Positions 1-9,004 of a DNA stretch of 64,000 bases are shown piece after piece. The position numbers were made by a program, and so were the translations under genes. How positions within the stretch are numbered: position 1 is the stretch's first letter; each line of letters begins with the position of its first letter. The notes under the pieces were generated by a model, which searched no databases, was not told where the DNA came from, and saw only the letters and a program-made list of their open reading frames with translations. The DNA lies in contig NC_135497.1 in assembly GCF_052857255.1 (NCBI RefSeq), forward strand, positions 552,048,113 through 552,112,112. The letters run 5' to 3'. Source of the DNA: Amblyomma americanum (taxonomy: Eukaryota; Arthropoda; Arachnida; Ixodida; Ixodidae).

Positions 1-352
1 TCCACGGGCACTTGGGCCGGAAGGTTATACGACGCAGCCAGCGACGCCACCAGCGACGCCAGCACAACCATGTGGAACGCCGCCTCGACGGCGGCTACTG
101 GATCCATACAACGCCGCAGCCGCACCGAACCAACCGTGAGCACGAACGCCGACCACTAATAGTAGAACGCTAATTGTAGACGCTGGTAGCAGTGTTCCAG
201 GGTCGTGTGTATTTTTATTCTTTGTGTTTTGTGTTAGTTTTGTATTCTAGTGGGTGTGTCATGTAGGGTGTACTAAATGTGCGTCTGTGTGGGTACACCT
301 GTCGCCTAGTCCATTCTTTCGGTCCGAGTGTTCTCCTGGGAGATCCGTGACA
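1..352 (+). repeat. 3' part of the 5' LTR
   Basis: Near-identical to 8643-9004 of the 3' LTR, including the terminal ATCCGTGACA. The first roughly 450 bp of this LTR lie outside the window. Small indels and substitutions separate the two LTRs, so the insertion is not brand new. Confidence 0.85.
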
Positions 353-360
353 AAGATAAG

Positions 361-378
361 TGGTGAGCCTGTGCCAGG
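361..378 (+). promoter_or_regulatory. candidate primer binding site
   Basis: Eight bases after the LTR end the sequence starts TGGTGAGCCTGTGCC, the expected place and TGG start for a tRNA primer binding site. I could not assign the tRNA, and the spacing is a little larger than usual. Confidence 0.35.
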
Positions 379-480
379 ATTCATTTCTTTGTTTCTTTCT
401 TGCTTTGTGTCGAGTTTTTCTGATCTCTCGACGGCAGAACGTATGAATTTGGCAAGAACGTTAGAACTGGCGCTCAAGCT

Positions 481-1746
481 ATGGTAAGCAAGGAAGAGGC
501 GATGCGTCTCTATGACGAGGAGGGAGAGAGGCAGAAAGAGGAGGCAGATAGTCAGAGAGAGAAAAGGGCGCAAGCACGCGCAGCCGCTCGCGAAGCAGAT
601 AAAAGAGCTCGAGAGGCAGAAGAGCAAGAAGCTAGAAGAGCACGCGAGGCAGAAGAACAGGAGAAAAGAAGGATAGAACGGGAGAAGGAGTTTCTTTTGT
701 GGAAACAGGCGCATGTCGCGGGAGGTTATGAGGAGATCATGGATAGTGATCAGCGTTCCTTAACGGGTAGAGAATCTCCTAGAGTGGCCAGAGTTTGTCC
801 AAGGAACCTGATGGCTGCCACGATGACAAAAGAGATGATCTGGACGCATATCTGCAATGATTCGAGCGGATAGCTTTGGGGCAAGGCTGGGAGCGCAGCG
901 AATGGGCCATGGCATTGAGCATGTGTTTAGTCGGAGATGCGCTGGATGTGTTTAGAAGGATGCCTGCTACTGATTCCGCGGAATAAGAGAAACTCAAAAA
1001 GGCGCTCCTCCAAAGATTCAGGCTTACGGCAGAGGGTTTTGTTAGAGATTGCGCACCGCGAAACCTGAGGATTCGGAAACCGCTAAGCAGTTTTCCTGCA
1101 TGCTGACCAACTATTTTGATAGGTGGCTTGATATGTCAAACACAGAAAAGAGTTTTGAAGGGGTGCATGACAAGCTGGTCACAGAGCAATTTGAGCGAGT
1201 TGCAGCTCAAAGCTGGCGCTAGTCCTGAAAGAAAGGTGTGTTCATTGGAAGAGTTCGCCGACATTGCAGACCAATGCCTCGAGGCTCAAGGGCTAAGAAA
1301 TTTGAGTAAGGAAAAGGAGGAAACCCAAAAGATCCTAGAGACATAGTAAAACACGTGCGGGGCTAGTTGGTTATGCATATTCTTTCGTTAAAATTTAAGC
1401 AGCGCTAACTTTTAGGACGAATTCACAGAAGACATGACAGGACGGGCGCTGACTCCAACTATGTTTATTGAACACGTTTTTTCGTAGAACATATAAGACA
1501 AAACGAACCGTGAGCGCATGCGCATCACGTGGTCTGTCGCAGATGCGCATGCGCTCACGGTTCGTTTTGTCTTATATGTTCTACGAAAAAACGTGTTCAA
1601 TAAACATAGTTGGAGTCAGCGCCCGTCCTGTCATGTCTTCTGTGAATTCGTCCTAAAGGTTAGCGCTGCTTAAATTTTAACGAAAGAATATCCTAGAGAC
1701 AGATGCGGCAAAACCAAGAGCATATGGCGGTGCATCTAGGGCTCCA
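481..1746 (+). pseudogene. gag of the Ty3/gypsy element, broken
   Basis: Starts at ATG 481 with a very Glu/Arg/Ala-rich coiled region (residues about 10-65), then a retrotransposon gag domain recognisable in pieces. Signs of decay: an in-frame TGA near 864 inside the LDAYLQ/FERIAL stretch, a TAA near 985 before EKLKKALLQRF, then shifts of frame between 1040 and 1220 (the AKQFSCMLTNYFDRWLDMS stretch is in another frame from EEFADIADQCLEAQG). The frame reaching 1343 (ending KILET) resumes at 1702 (DAAKPRAYGG) once the 1344-1690 insertion and one copy of its target duplication are ignored. It would make the structural capsid protein of the retrotransposon particle. Non-functional here. Confidence 0.75.
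1344..1690. mobile_element. short Penelope-derived inverted-repeat element
   Basis: A 347-bp insertion in gag flanked by a 12-bp direct repeat ATCCTAGAGACA (1332-1343 and 1690-1701, the first base overlapping the element end). From 1377 to 1690 it is a near-perfect palindrome with arms of about 150 bp and a short loop around 1528-1542. The first 33 nt (1344-1376, containing GGGGCTAGTTGGTTATGC) have no inverted partner. The arm resembles the 3' end of the Penelope-like elements at 12381-16549: AATAAACA, then AGCGC, GTCCT and GTTAGCGCTG blocks in the same order. No coding capacity; short frames in the palindrome are incidental. Confidence 0.7.
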
Positions 1747-2391
1747 GTAAGGTGTTTTCTCTGCGTCAAGGTGGGACACCGTGCAGTTGACTGTCGGACT
1801 AGTAGCGCTGCCCAAAAAACGCAAGTTGTATGTCAAGGTTGTAAAAGGAGGAGTCATACTCTGGACGAGTGCCGATACAGAACGCAGGACCGAGCTGCAT
1901 GCTTTGTCGACTCTAGGGTAGAACTTGCCACGCCACCTGAAGTTCCAAAACTGAAAGGAGAGCAAACGCCACTGGAAAATGAGGCGGTGAGTGGAACACC
2001 CATGTCGAAAGCAGCAATGCCGGTGGTGGTTGGGAAAATAGGGGACCGTCCTATATTGGTGCTTAGAGACAGCAGAGCCAACACAGTTTTGGTTCGGAAA
2101 AGCCTGGTGAAGGACGAGGATCTTACAGGGGAAGCGTCGGCCGTCACTTTTGTAGATGGCACAGTAAGGTACCTTCCTGAAGCCAGGATTCTAGTGTGCA
2201 AGCCATATTATACTGGGCAGATAGTGGCAAAATGCGTAGACCAACCCATCTGCGATCTCATCCTGGGAAACATTACGGGTTTAAGAAGTGTGGAAGACCC
2301 CGATCCCGAGTGGCGGATGCTCGACGTTGAAGAACATCCCAAGGAGAAAAGGCCCGCGACAGCTCAGACGGGTGCAGTCAGTTTCTCGTCG
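1747..2391 (+). pseudogene. nucleocapsid zinc knuckles and aspartic protease of the Ty3/gypsy element
   Basis: One open frame carries two CCHC zinc knuckles, CFLCVKVGHRAVDC and CQGCKRRSHTLDEC (both C-x2-C-x4-H-x4-C). A retropepsin-like domain follows, with the catalytic region reading LRDSRANTVLV and a later ILGNI flap-like motif. The usual D-S/T-G has become D-S-R, so the protease is probably inactive. The frame then runs into the LINE inserted at about 2399; element coding resumes near 5112. In a live copy it would bind genomic RNA and process the polyprotein. Confidence 0.75.
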
Positions 2392-2424
2392 GCAGTAAAT
2401 AAATAAATTCTTTATTTCACTCAT

Positions 2425-2500
2425 GAAGTGAGGGAGTGCGGGAAAAAAAGCTGAAAATTCAGCTTGACTAGTTCCCAGCTCCCCAGATTACAAAAAATTC
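2425..2500 (-). other. 3'-UTR stem-loop of the CR1-like LINE
   Basis: On the minus strand the 3' UTR reads GGGAGCTGGGAACTAGTCAAGCT, a short loop, then AGCTTTTTTTCCCG. The AAGCT/AGCTT pair forms a stem. The same layout with a different paired sequence (AAGCCGC/GCGGCTT) occurs in LINE tails at 21240-21290 and 63060-63105. Confidence 0.5.
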
Positions 2501-2817
2501 AAGAAACAAAAGAGAGGACAAGGAAAAAAAATAAAATAAAATAATGGCAGCGCGGCATAATAACAACACAAATCAAAATACAGAAATGCTTTGTTTACAA
2601 AGTCAGATCGGCTTGTACAAGGAAAATAAACAAAACAATTCTAATTGAACTGTATGATACACCGGTGATAAGCGAAAGTACATGCCAGAAAAAGCCCGAA
2701 AAAACAAGAACGTTACATAAGTAAAGGAAAGAGACGGAGAAAACAATGCGCATGAACAGAAAAGCGTTGCTCAAGGAAAGGTACAGCGTACATATGCAAA
2801 ATGCTAGAAATACCCCA

Positions 2818-5066
2818 TCATATGAAGGAATTGTTTTCTATGAACAGTAATTTCAGTTCTCTTTTTGAAGTTAACTCGGGAGTGATGCCGTTTCTGTAAC
2901 AGATATTTAACAAGTGTGGTAGCAATCTGTTTATCATTTGTCGTCCATAATCTGTCCTGCACGTTTTTACTAACCAAGGCTGTGTGCTTCTATATTCATA
3001 AGCTAGTGTCCTTTTACAAAGAGATGCCAACCGTAATAGACAATGAGTGTTGTTTTTTATTTCAGTCCTATAACGCGAACACAAGCCGTGCGAGTATAGG
3101 CTGTCTATTTTCATTATGCAATATTTCGAGAACAAAAGGTGGGAAGGGTGACTTCTGGGGACGTTTTCAATGTTTCTTAACATTTTTTTCTGCAAAGTCA
3201 GAATTTTTTGCAAATTTCCTTTGGTTGTATTCCCCCAGACTAGTTGGCAATAGTTTATGTGTGAGTGGAATAGTGCATTGTACAATAAAAGTTTAACCTT
3301 TGGAGGTAGAGTATATCTGTTTGCGTACGTTACTCCCACGATGCAAGACAGTTTTGAGATAACGTGGCTCACGTGATTGTCCCACGTCATATTTTCGGTG
3401 AAATATACTCCAAGTATTTTGAATGTGTTTACTATCTCTATCTTTGTGTTGTTCAACTTAATGTCTCTGTCTATGCTAATAATTTTGTTTTTCGCACGGT
3501 ATAGGACAGCCTTCGTTTTACTAACGTTTATTTTTAATTGGTTCAGTTGGGCCCATATGTCTAATTTCTGAAGAGTTTTGTTCGCTCTAGTGATGACCTC
3601 ATCTGCGCTAGCTGCAGTGAACAACAGTGTCACATCATCCGCGTAAATGACAAATTTCACCGTAGGATCGATGCTTATGATGTCATTTAAGTACAAATTA
3701 AAAAGAAACGGGCCAAGAATACTCCCCTGAGGCACACCTGCAGAAATGGGCAATACATGGGACGAGTAGCCATTTAAATATACGTACTGGTTTCGATCAT
3801 TTAGGTAGGATGTCAAAAGCGATAGCACAGTTCCACGGAAGCCGTACATTTCAAGTTTTTTCAGTAGGATAGAGTGATTTAAGTAATCAAAAGCTTTTGT
3901 GAAATCGACGTATACCCCAAGGGCTACTTCTTTGTTTTCGAGAGATTCTAGAACAAATTCCTTTTGCTCCAGCAGTGCCATTTCTGTTGATCTGTGTTTT
4001 CTGAAGCCGTATTGCGCGTCGTGAAGAATATTGCATTGTTCACTAAAATTTGTTATTCTAGAGAGAATCATTTTTTCAAATCCTTTAGAAAAAACTGGAA
4101 GTATTGACACGGGTCTAAAGTTTGTAAATTCATTCTTACTTCCTTTCTTGTGCAGTACACTCACTTTGGCAAGCTGCATTTGCTTCGGAAATAGTCCTTG
4201 AGATAAACAAAGGTTATATATTTGAGTTAAGCACCCTGCTATGTCTTCTATCACATACTTTACTGGTTTTATTACAATGTCGTCTGCGTCAGCACTTTTA
4301 CTGTTATTTAAGCCCATGAAAACCGATATCACCTCTGACTCTGATATTGGCGTTAAGAACATAGATTTCTCGTTTCGAGTATTAAGAGTATTTGAATCGA
4401 CGAAATTACTAGTTATAGCTGTAAAGTGGCTGTTAAATGCATTAGCTAAGTCAATGCCTGTCAATTCCTTACCCCCATTCTGAATTGTTGTTATTGGGCT
4501 TGAACCTGAAGACCTGCCCAGAAGTACATTCAGTTTCCTCCATAATTCATCTGACTTATTCATAGAGGAAAACTTGTCACAAAAATATTTATCACGCGCT
4601 CTCCGTATTTCCGTCGTCAGTTTATTTCGAAACACTTTAAACGCTTTAAATATGTCAGGGTCTCGTGTTTTTTCAAACTTTTTGTAAAGCTTGTCCTTTT
4701 TACGAATTTTCTTCAGCAATTCAGGTGTAATCCATGGCTTCCTAATGTTCTTACGTTTCTCTGCATGTTTATAAGGAAAACACTTGTTGTATATACGTAA
4801 AAAGGCCGTTAAAAACAAAGCGTAAGCCCTTTCGGCAGCTGTTTCATTGAGAACGTCACTCCAATCATGACTATTAACTTCCTCTTTGAAAGTGTTCAGT
4901 TTTTTTGTCGAAATATCCCGAAATAATTTAGTTGTCACTTTTCTATTAGGAAATTTACTTTTCGGAATGCACATAAAAGTGGCGCGGTGGTCACTGATAT
5001 CTGTATTTATTACACCTGCGTTAGACAAGAGCTCAAGCGACAGCCCGACCAACGCAGCGTATGCTC
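2818..5066 (-). CDS. LINE ORF2 fragment: endonuclease C-terminus and reverse transcriptase
   Basis: About 744 residues are open. They start just upstream of the SDHRATFM tail of an APE-type endonuclease domain, with no proper start codon because the element is 5'-truncated. RT motifs appear in order: NFRPVSILPVFSKGFEKMI (about 310), QYGFRKHRSTEMALL, VYVDFTKAFDYLNHS, GVPQGSILGPFLFNLYLNDI (about 440) and FVIYADDVTLLF with the catalytic YADD (about 470). The C-terminal part, with LLYNALFHSHINYCQLVWG, is typical of CR1-like LINEs. The protein would nick target DNA and copy element RNA into the break. RT looks intact, but the lost endonuclease makes this copy defective. Confidence 0.85.
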
Positions 5067-5111
5067 TCTACTCCTGTTACGATGTGTCTGAGCGTAACAC
5101 CGGGCCAAATT

Positions 5112-6293
5112 GCAGTTAAGCAAACGAAGACCCGAGCTTGAAGGCCTACTTCGAAAGAGTCGGGGAAAAAGTGAAAAGAAAGAAGGGCCGTACGTCATTC
5201 GAATATCAATTGGTAAATGTTCTTCTGCACAGGGAATGCATATTTAGTTCAGGAAGGCGTGTCCGAGAGCTGGTGTTACCAAGAGATAAGTGAGAGATCG
5301 TGCGACGCTTAGGACATGACGCCATTATGGCCGGACACCAGGGTGTTAAAAAAACGGTGTCTAGGATCACCGAGGAGATCTTTTGGCCGGGTGTTCAGAG
5401 TTGCGTTAATCGCTTTGTTCGCTCATGTGACGTGAGCCAGCGCACAGTTCCGAAGGGACGAGTTGTTCCCGTACCTCTGGGCAAGATGCCAGCTATCGGC
5501 CTACCGTTTCAGCGAGTGGCTATTGACATTGTGGGGCCGATCTCTCCAGTATCCGCCAAAGGCAATAGACATGTGCTTACTCTGGTGGACGTGGCCACTC
5601 GTTATCCTGACGCTATTCCACTGAGAACTATTGACAGTATCCAAGTGGCGGAGGGTCTTGTGGAAATGTTCTCGCGTTATGGGTTCCTGAGGGAAGTTTT
5701 GAGTGACCGGGGCTCGAACTCCACATCGGAACTAATGAAGGAGGTTAACCGCCTTTTGTCAGTAAGGCAGTTACTGACAACACCTTATCATCCCATGTGT
5801 AATGGGCTTTTAGAGCGGTTCAACGGCACCCTCAAAAATATGACCAAGAAAATGTGCCAGGAGAAACCTACTGATTGGGATAGATATCTCCCAGCTCTTT
5901 GTTCGCTTACCACGAAGTACCGTAAACGAGTCTTGGTTTCTTGCTCTTCGAGATGCTGTATGGTAGAACCGTTAGAGGTCCACTTACAATACTCAAGGAG
6001 CTATGGGCTAATAAGGAGATTGCATCAGATCTCAAGACGACATACACGTACGTTCGTGAGTTGCGCGACAAGTTGGAAGAAACATGCAGGCTTGCACATC
6101 AAGGCCTGGGAAAGGCGCGAGAACGCTATAAGGGCTACTATGACAAGAAAGCCACTCACAGGAGTTTGAATCCGGGCGACAAGCTTCTCATCCTGCTACC
6201 CACGGATCATAATAAGTTACTGATGCAGTGGAAGGACCCTTACCTTGTGACGCAGAAGAAAAAAATTACGTGGATTATGAGTTATTGATAAAT
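5112..6293 (+). pseudogene. integrase of the Ty3/gypsy element
   Basis: Coding resumes after the LINE with a basic linker, then an integrase. The H2C2 zinc-binding region runs from about 5310 (LGHDAIMAGHQGVKKTV ... RSCDVSQ), with the last Cys replaced by Ser. The catalytic core shows AIDIVGPIS (first Asp), LSDRGSNSTSELM (second Asp) and NGLLERFNGTLKNM (Glu). A frameshift near 5930 moves the C-terminal part to another frame (LLFEMLYGRTVRGPL ... onward to 6288). After a further stop the tail FHASML-KYEERVPVQ (around 6310) is typical of this family's C-terminus. It would insert cDNA into chromosomes. Key feature: it precedes the RT. Confidence 0.8.
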
Positions 6294-7839
6294 AACACCA
6301 AGAAGGTTTTCCATGCAAGCATGTTGTAAAAGTACGAAGAAAGAGTTCCCGTACAGTGCGCCCCCAAGGTAGCATGCTCGGTAGTAGCCGAGGAGACAGA
6401 TGATGTCGAGGTGCCCACGCGCAGTGGGAAGAAAACTGTAGGATGGGATACGGTGCTAATAAACCCTAATTTGAATGAAGACCGAAGATCACAGATAAAG
6501 GCCCTACTCCAAAGCAAAGGGGATGTGTTTTCGGATGTTCCGGGCAAAACGGATGTCATATGTTGCAGACTAGATCTCTCTACAGATAGACCAATCAGCG
6601 TGAAGCAATACCCACTACCTTTAGCAGTTCAAGAATCAATTGAAAATGAGGTGCGGGATATGTTAGAGCTTGGTGTGATTGAGAGGTCGTGGTCAGCATA
6701 GAATGCGCCTCTCCCGGTTGTCAAAAACTCCGATGGTACTAACCGGTTGTGCGTAGATTTTAGTCGGCAAAATGACATCATAGTACCCGATGCAGAACCC
6801 ATTTCAAGAGCTGACGTGGTGTTCGCTAAAGTGGCTCACAAAAGGTTTTTCGAAATTTGACTTAGATAAAGGGTATTTGCAAATACCAATGGAAGATTCG
6901 TCTAGAGAGAAGACTGCCTTTTCGTGCTCGGAGGGTTTATTCCAGATTAAATTCATGCCTTTTGGTTTGACGACAGCATCTCCAATATTCACGAAGCTGA
7001 TAAGGAAGGTTTTAGATTGGCTCCAAAATGTATAACACTATATGGATGACTTCCTAGTGGCAACAGATACGTGGGAAGAGCATGTAATTATGCTGGAAAA
7101 ACTATTTGATAGAATTCAGGAAGCCGGGTAGACCATAATACGGGCAAAATGTAGGGTGTGCTTTGAAGCCATTTTTTTTCTCGGACAGAAGCTGGGGATG
7201 GGCCGCATCGCGACGAAAGACGACATCTTGGACAAAATACGGCAGGCCCAGACACCGACGACCAAGAATGAGGTACAGTCGTTCCTGGGTTTAACGGGAT
7301 ACTACAGGAACTTTATTCACGATTATGCCCACATAGCCGATCAGCTTGTGGAACTCACTAAGGGGGCAAGAAATAAGTTGAATTAGACTGCTGAACATGA
7401 AAATGCATTTGTGATGTTAAAAGGGCATATGGCAAAACCACCCGTTCGAATTGCTCCAAATCTGGATATTGAGTTTGTGCTTCACACTGATGCATCAGAT
7501 CGAGCTTTAGGAACCATACTCTTGCAAGAAGAGAATCGCGTGCTATATCCTTTTTTTTTTGCAAGCAAGAGATTATCGGCTAGTGAACGCAACTACTCCA
7601 CTGTTGAAAAGGAATGCTTGGCGGTGGCGTGGGCAGTAAAGAAATTCCACATTTATCTTAATGGGAGACATTTCAGGATTCAAACAGATCATCAGCCGCT
7701 TGAATACTGGACCAAGGCCAAAATGAACAATATTACAGTCATGAGATGGAGTTTGACCTTTCAAGAATACTCATTTAAGGTGGAATATATTAAAGGCAGA
7801 GATAACGTTGGAGCGTACTTCATGAGTAGAGTCAACTGA
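6294..7839 (+). pseudogene. reverse transcriptase and RNase H of the Ty3/gypsy element
   Basis: The frame starting at 6411 leads into RT: VFSDVPGKTDVI, then DRPISVKQYPLP, MLELGVIERSWSA, KFDLDKGYLQIPM and FMPFGLTTASPIFTKLI. The catalytic HYMDDFLVATDTWEEHV sits near 7040. Next come the connection region (TTKNEVQSFLGLTGYYRNFI) and RNase H (FVLHTDASDRALGTILLQ, TVEKECLAVAWAVKKF, FRIQTDHQPLEYW). In-frame stops near 6699, 7033, 7129 and 7384 disrupt it, while the YMDD catalytic motif is preserved. The frame ends after RNase H at 7839 with no integrase downstream, confirming the unusual order. It would copy RNA to cDNA and degrade the RNA strand. Confidence 0.85.
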
Positions 7840-8179
7840 AGAGCTCTAGGTATCTCTGGGATGTAGCTTGTTGCTGCGTTAATGTATCTCTGGGATTTAT
7901 CTTGTTGTTGTTGCTGAGGTTGGTGTTATGTGATTATACAAGGGAGTGCGTTGTGGACACCAACATGTTTATTAAGGACTCTGTACGGACAACTGCAGTG
8001 GTGTGCTAGTGTTCTGAAAACGCAGTCTGGTGTGCTATGTTAGTGGAGTGCTCTTGGTGTGTGCTGGACATCGGCGGTGTGTTGTGTGCTGGGTCCAGAA
8101 TCGCCACAGAAGATAATCGGTTGGCTGGGTGGCTTGAAGTTGAGTATGACGTGAGCAGTTTTTCATGGAAGAACTCTTG

Positions 8180-8192
8180 AGAAAGGGGGCCT
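8180..8192 (+). promoter_or_regulatory. polypurine tract of the Ty3/gypsy element
   Basis: AGAAAGGGGGCCT lies directly before the TGTCAC that begins the 3' LTR, the expected place for the plus-strand primer. The stretch 7840-8179 between RNase H and this tract has no coding I recognise. Confidence 0.65.
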
Positions 8193-9004
8193 TGTCACAT
8201 ATAATAAGGAGTCTAAAATAAAATTATGAAGGAAAGAGGTGTGAAGAAGACGACGTGTATTAACCGAAGAAAAAAGAAGATGAAGTATAAGCATTGGGTG
8301 AGGTGCAGGGAGATGATTGGTAGAGAAGAGAAGACGACTAGACTTACGTGGACTAACGCCAAGGCTATAAAAGGGCGAGGGAGAGCGAAGCACGGGAGGG
8401 AATAACAGAGAAGCGGAGGCTCCGGCGGGCCAGGGACGCTTCGGCTGGAAGAGAGCGACGGCGGCTACTAACTACTCCGGTGAGCTCGCGTTCTACGGCT
8501 TCGCATCGTGGACTTCCTGCCATGAGTGAGCCCGTTCCGGGAGTCAGCGGAGGACGCTACCACCTGCTACGGCCAGGGGTGTGTCCAGAGCTGTTGCCAC
8601 CCATCCGGGTGGTGCCCCCAACGCCAGCAACACCGGCATCACCTCCACGGGTGCTTGGACCGAGAGCTTATACGACGTAGCCAGCGGCGCCGCCAGTGAC
8701 ACCAGCCCAAGCACGTCGAATGCCGCCTCGACGTCGGCTACTGGATCCATAAAACGCCGCAGCCGCATCGAACCAAGCGTGAGCACAAACGCCGACCACT
8801 AACAGTAGAACGCTAATAGTAGGCGCTGGTAGCAGTGTTCCCGGGGCGTGTGTAATTTTATTCTTTGTATTTTGTGTTAGTTTTGTTAGTTTTGTGTTCT
8901 AGTGTGTGTGTCATGTTGGGTGTTTTAAATGTGCGTCTGTGTGGGTACACCTGTCGCCTAGTCCATTCTTTCGGTCCGACTGTTCTCCGTGGAGATCCGT
9001 GACA
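8193..9004 (+). repeat. 3' LTR (812 bp) with TATA box
   Basis: Bounded by TGTCAC at the start and GTGACA at the end, a 6-bp terminal inverted repeat. The last 362 bp match window positions 1-352. A TATA box (TATAAAA, 8366-8372) lies in the unique 5' half, so transcription would start shortly after it. The small frames at 8480-8800 inside the LTR are incidental. Confidence 0.85.

Larger units (their letters stand above)
2399..5111 (-). mobile_element. 5'-truncated CR1/L2-like LINE inserted in the gypsy element
   Basis: Minus-strand element: open reading frame 2818-5067, 3' UTR down to about 2400, tail of AATAAAG followed by TTTATTTATTTA. The gypsy coding sequence stops at the tail and resumes at 5112. 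A weak direct repeat (GCAGTAA at 2392, GCAGTTAAG at 5112) is compatible with a decayed target duplication. The 5' end is cut inside the endonuclease domain, typical of incomplete reverse transcription. The absence of stops across the RT suggests it is younger than the gypsy copy it broke. Confidence 0.8.
1..9004 (+). mobile_element. Ty3/gypsy-type LTR retrotransposon, Gmr1-like pol order, 5' end cut by window
   Basis: The unit runs from a partial 5' LTR (1-352) through gag, zinc knuckles, protease, integrase, reverse transcriptase and RNase H to a polypurine tract and a complete 3' LTR (8193-9004). The 5' LTR part matches 8643-9004 with scattered differences. Integrase (5300-6290) lies upstream of RT (6450-7100) in one contiguous stretch. 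That order is typical of Ty1/copia, yet the proteins are clearly Ty3/gypsy in type; Gmr1-like elements are the known group with this arrangement. Coding is broken by many stops and frameshifts and by two insertions (1344-1690 and about 2399-5111), so this copy is dead. The 5' flank is outside the window, so the target duplication cannot be checked. Confidence 0.85.

Noticed and set aside
1412..1656. Identical 62-codon frames on both strands
   Set aside because: Produced by the two arms of the palindromic element.
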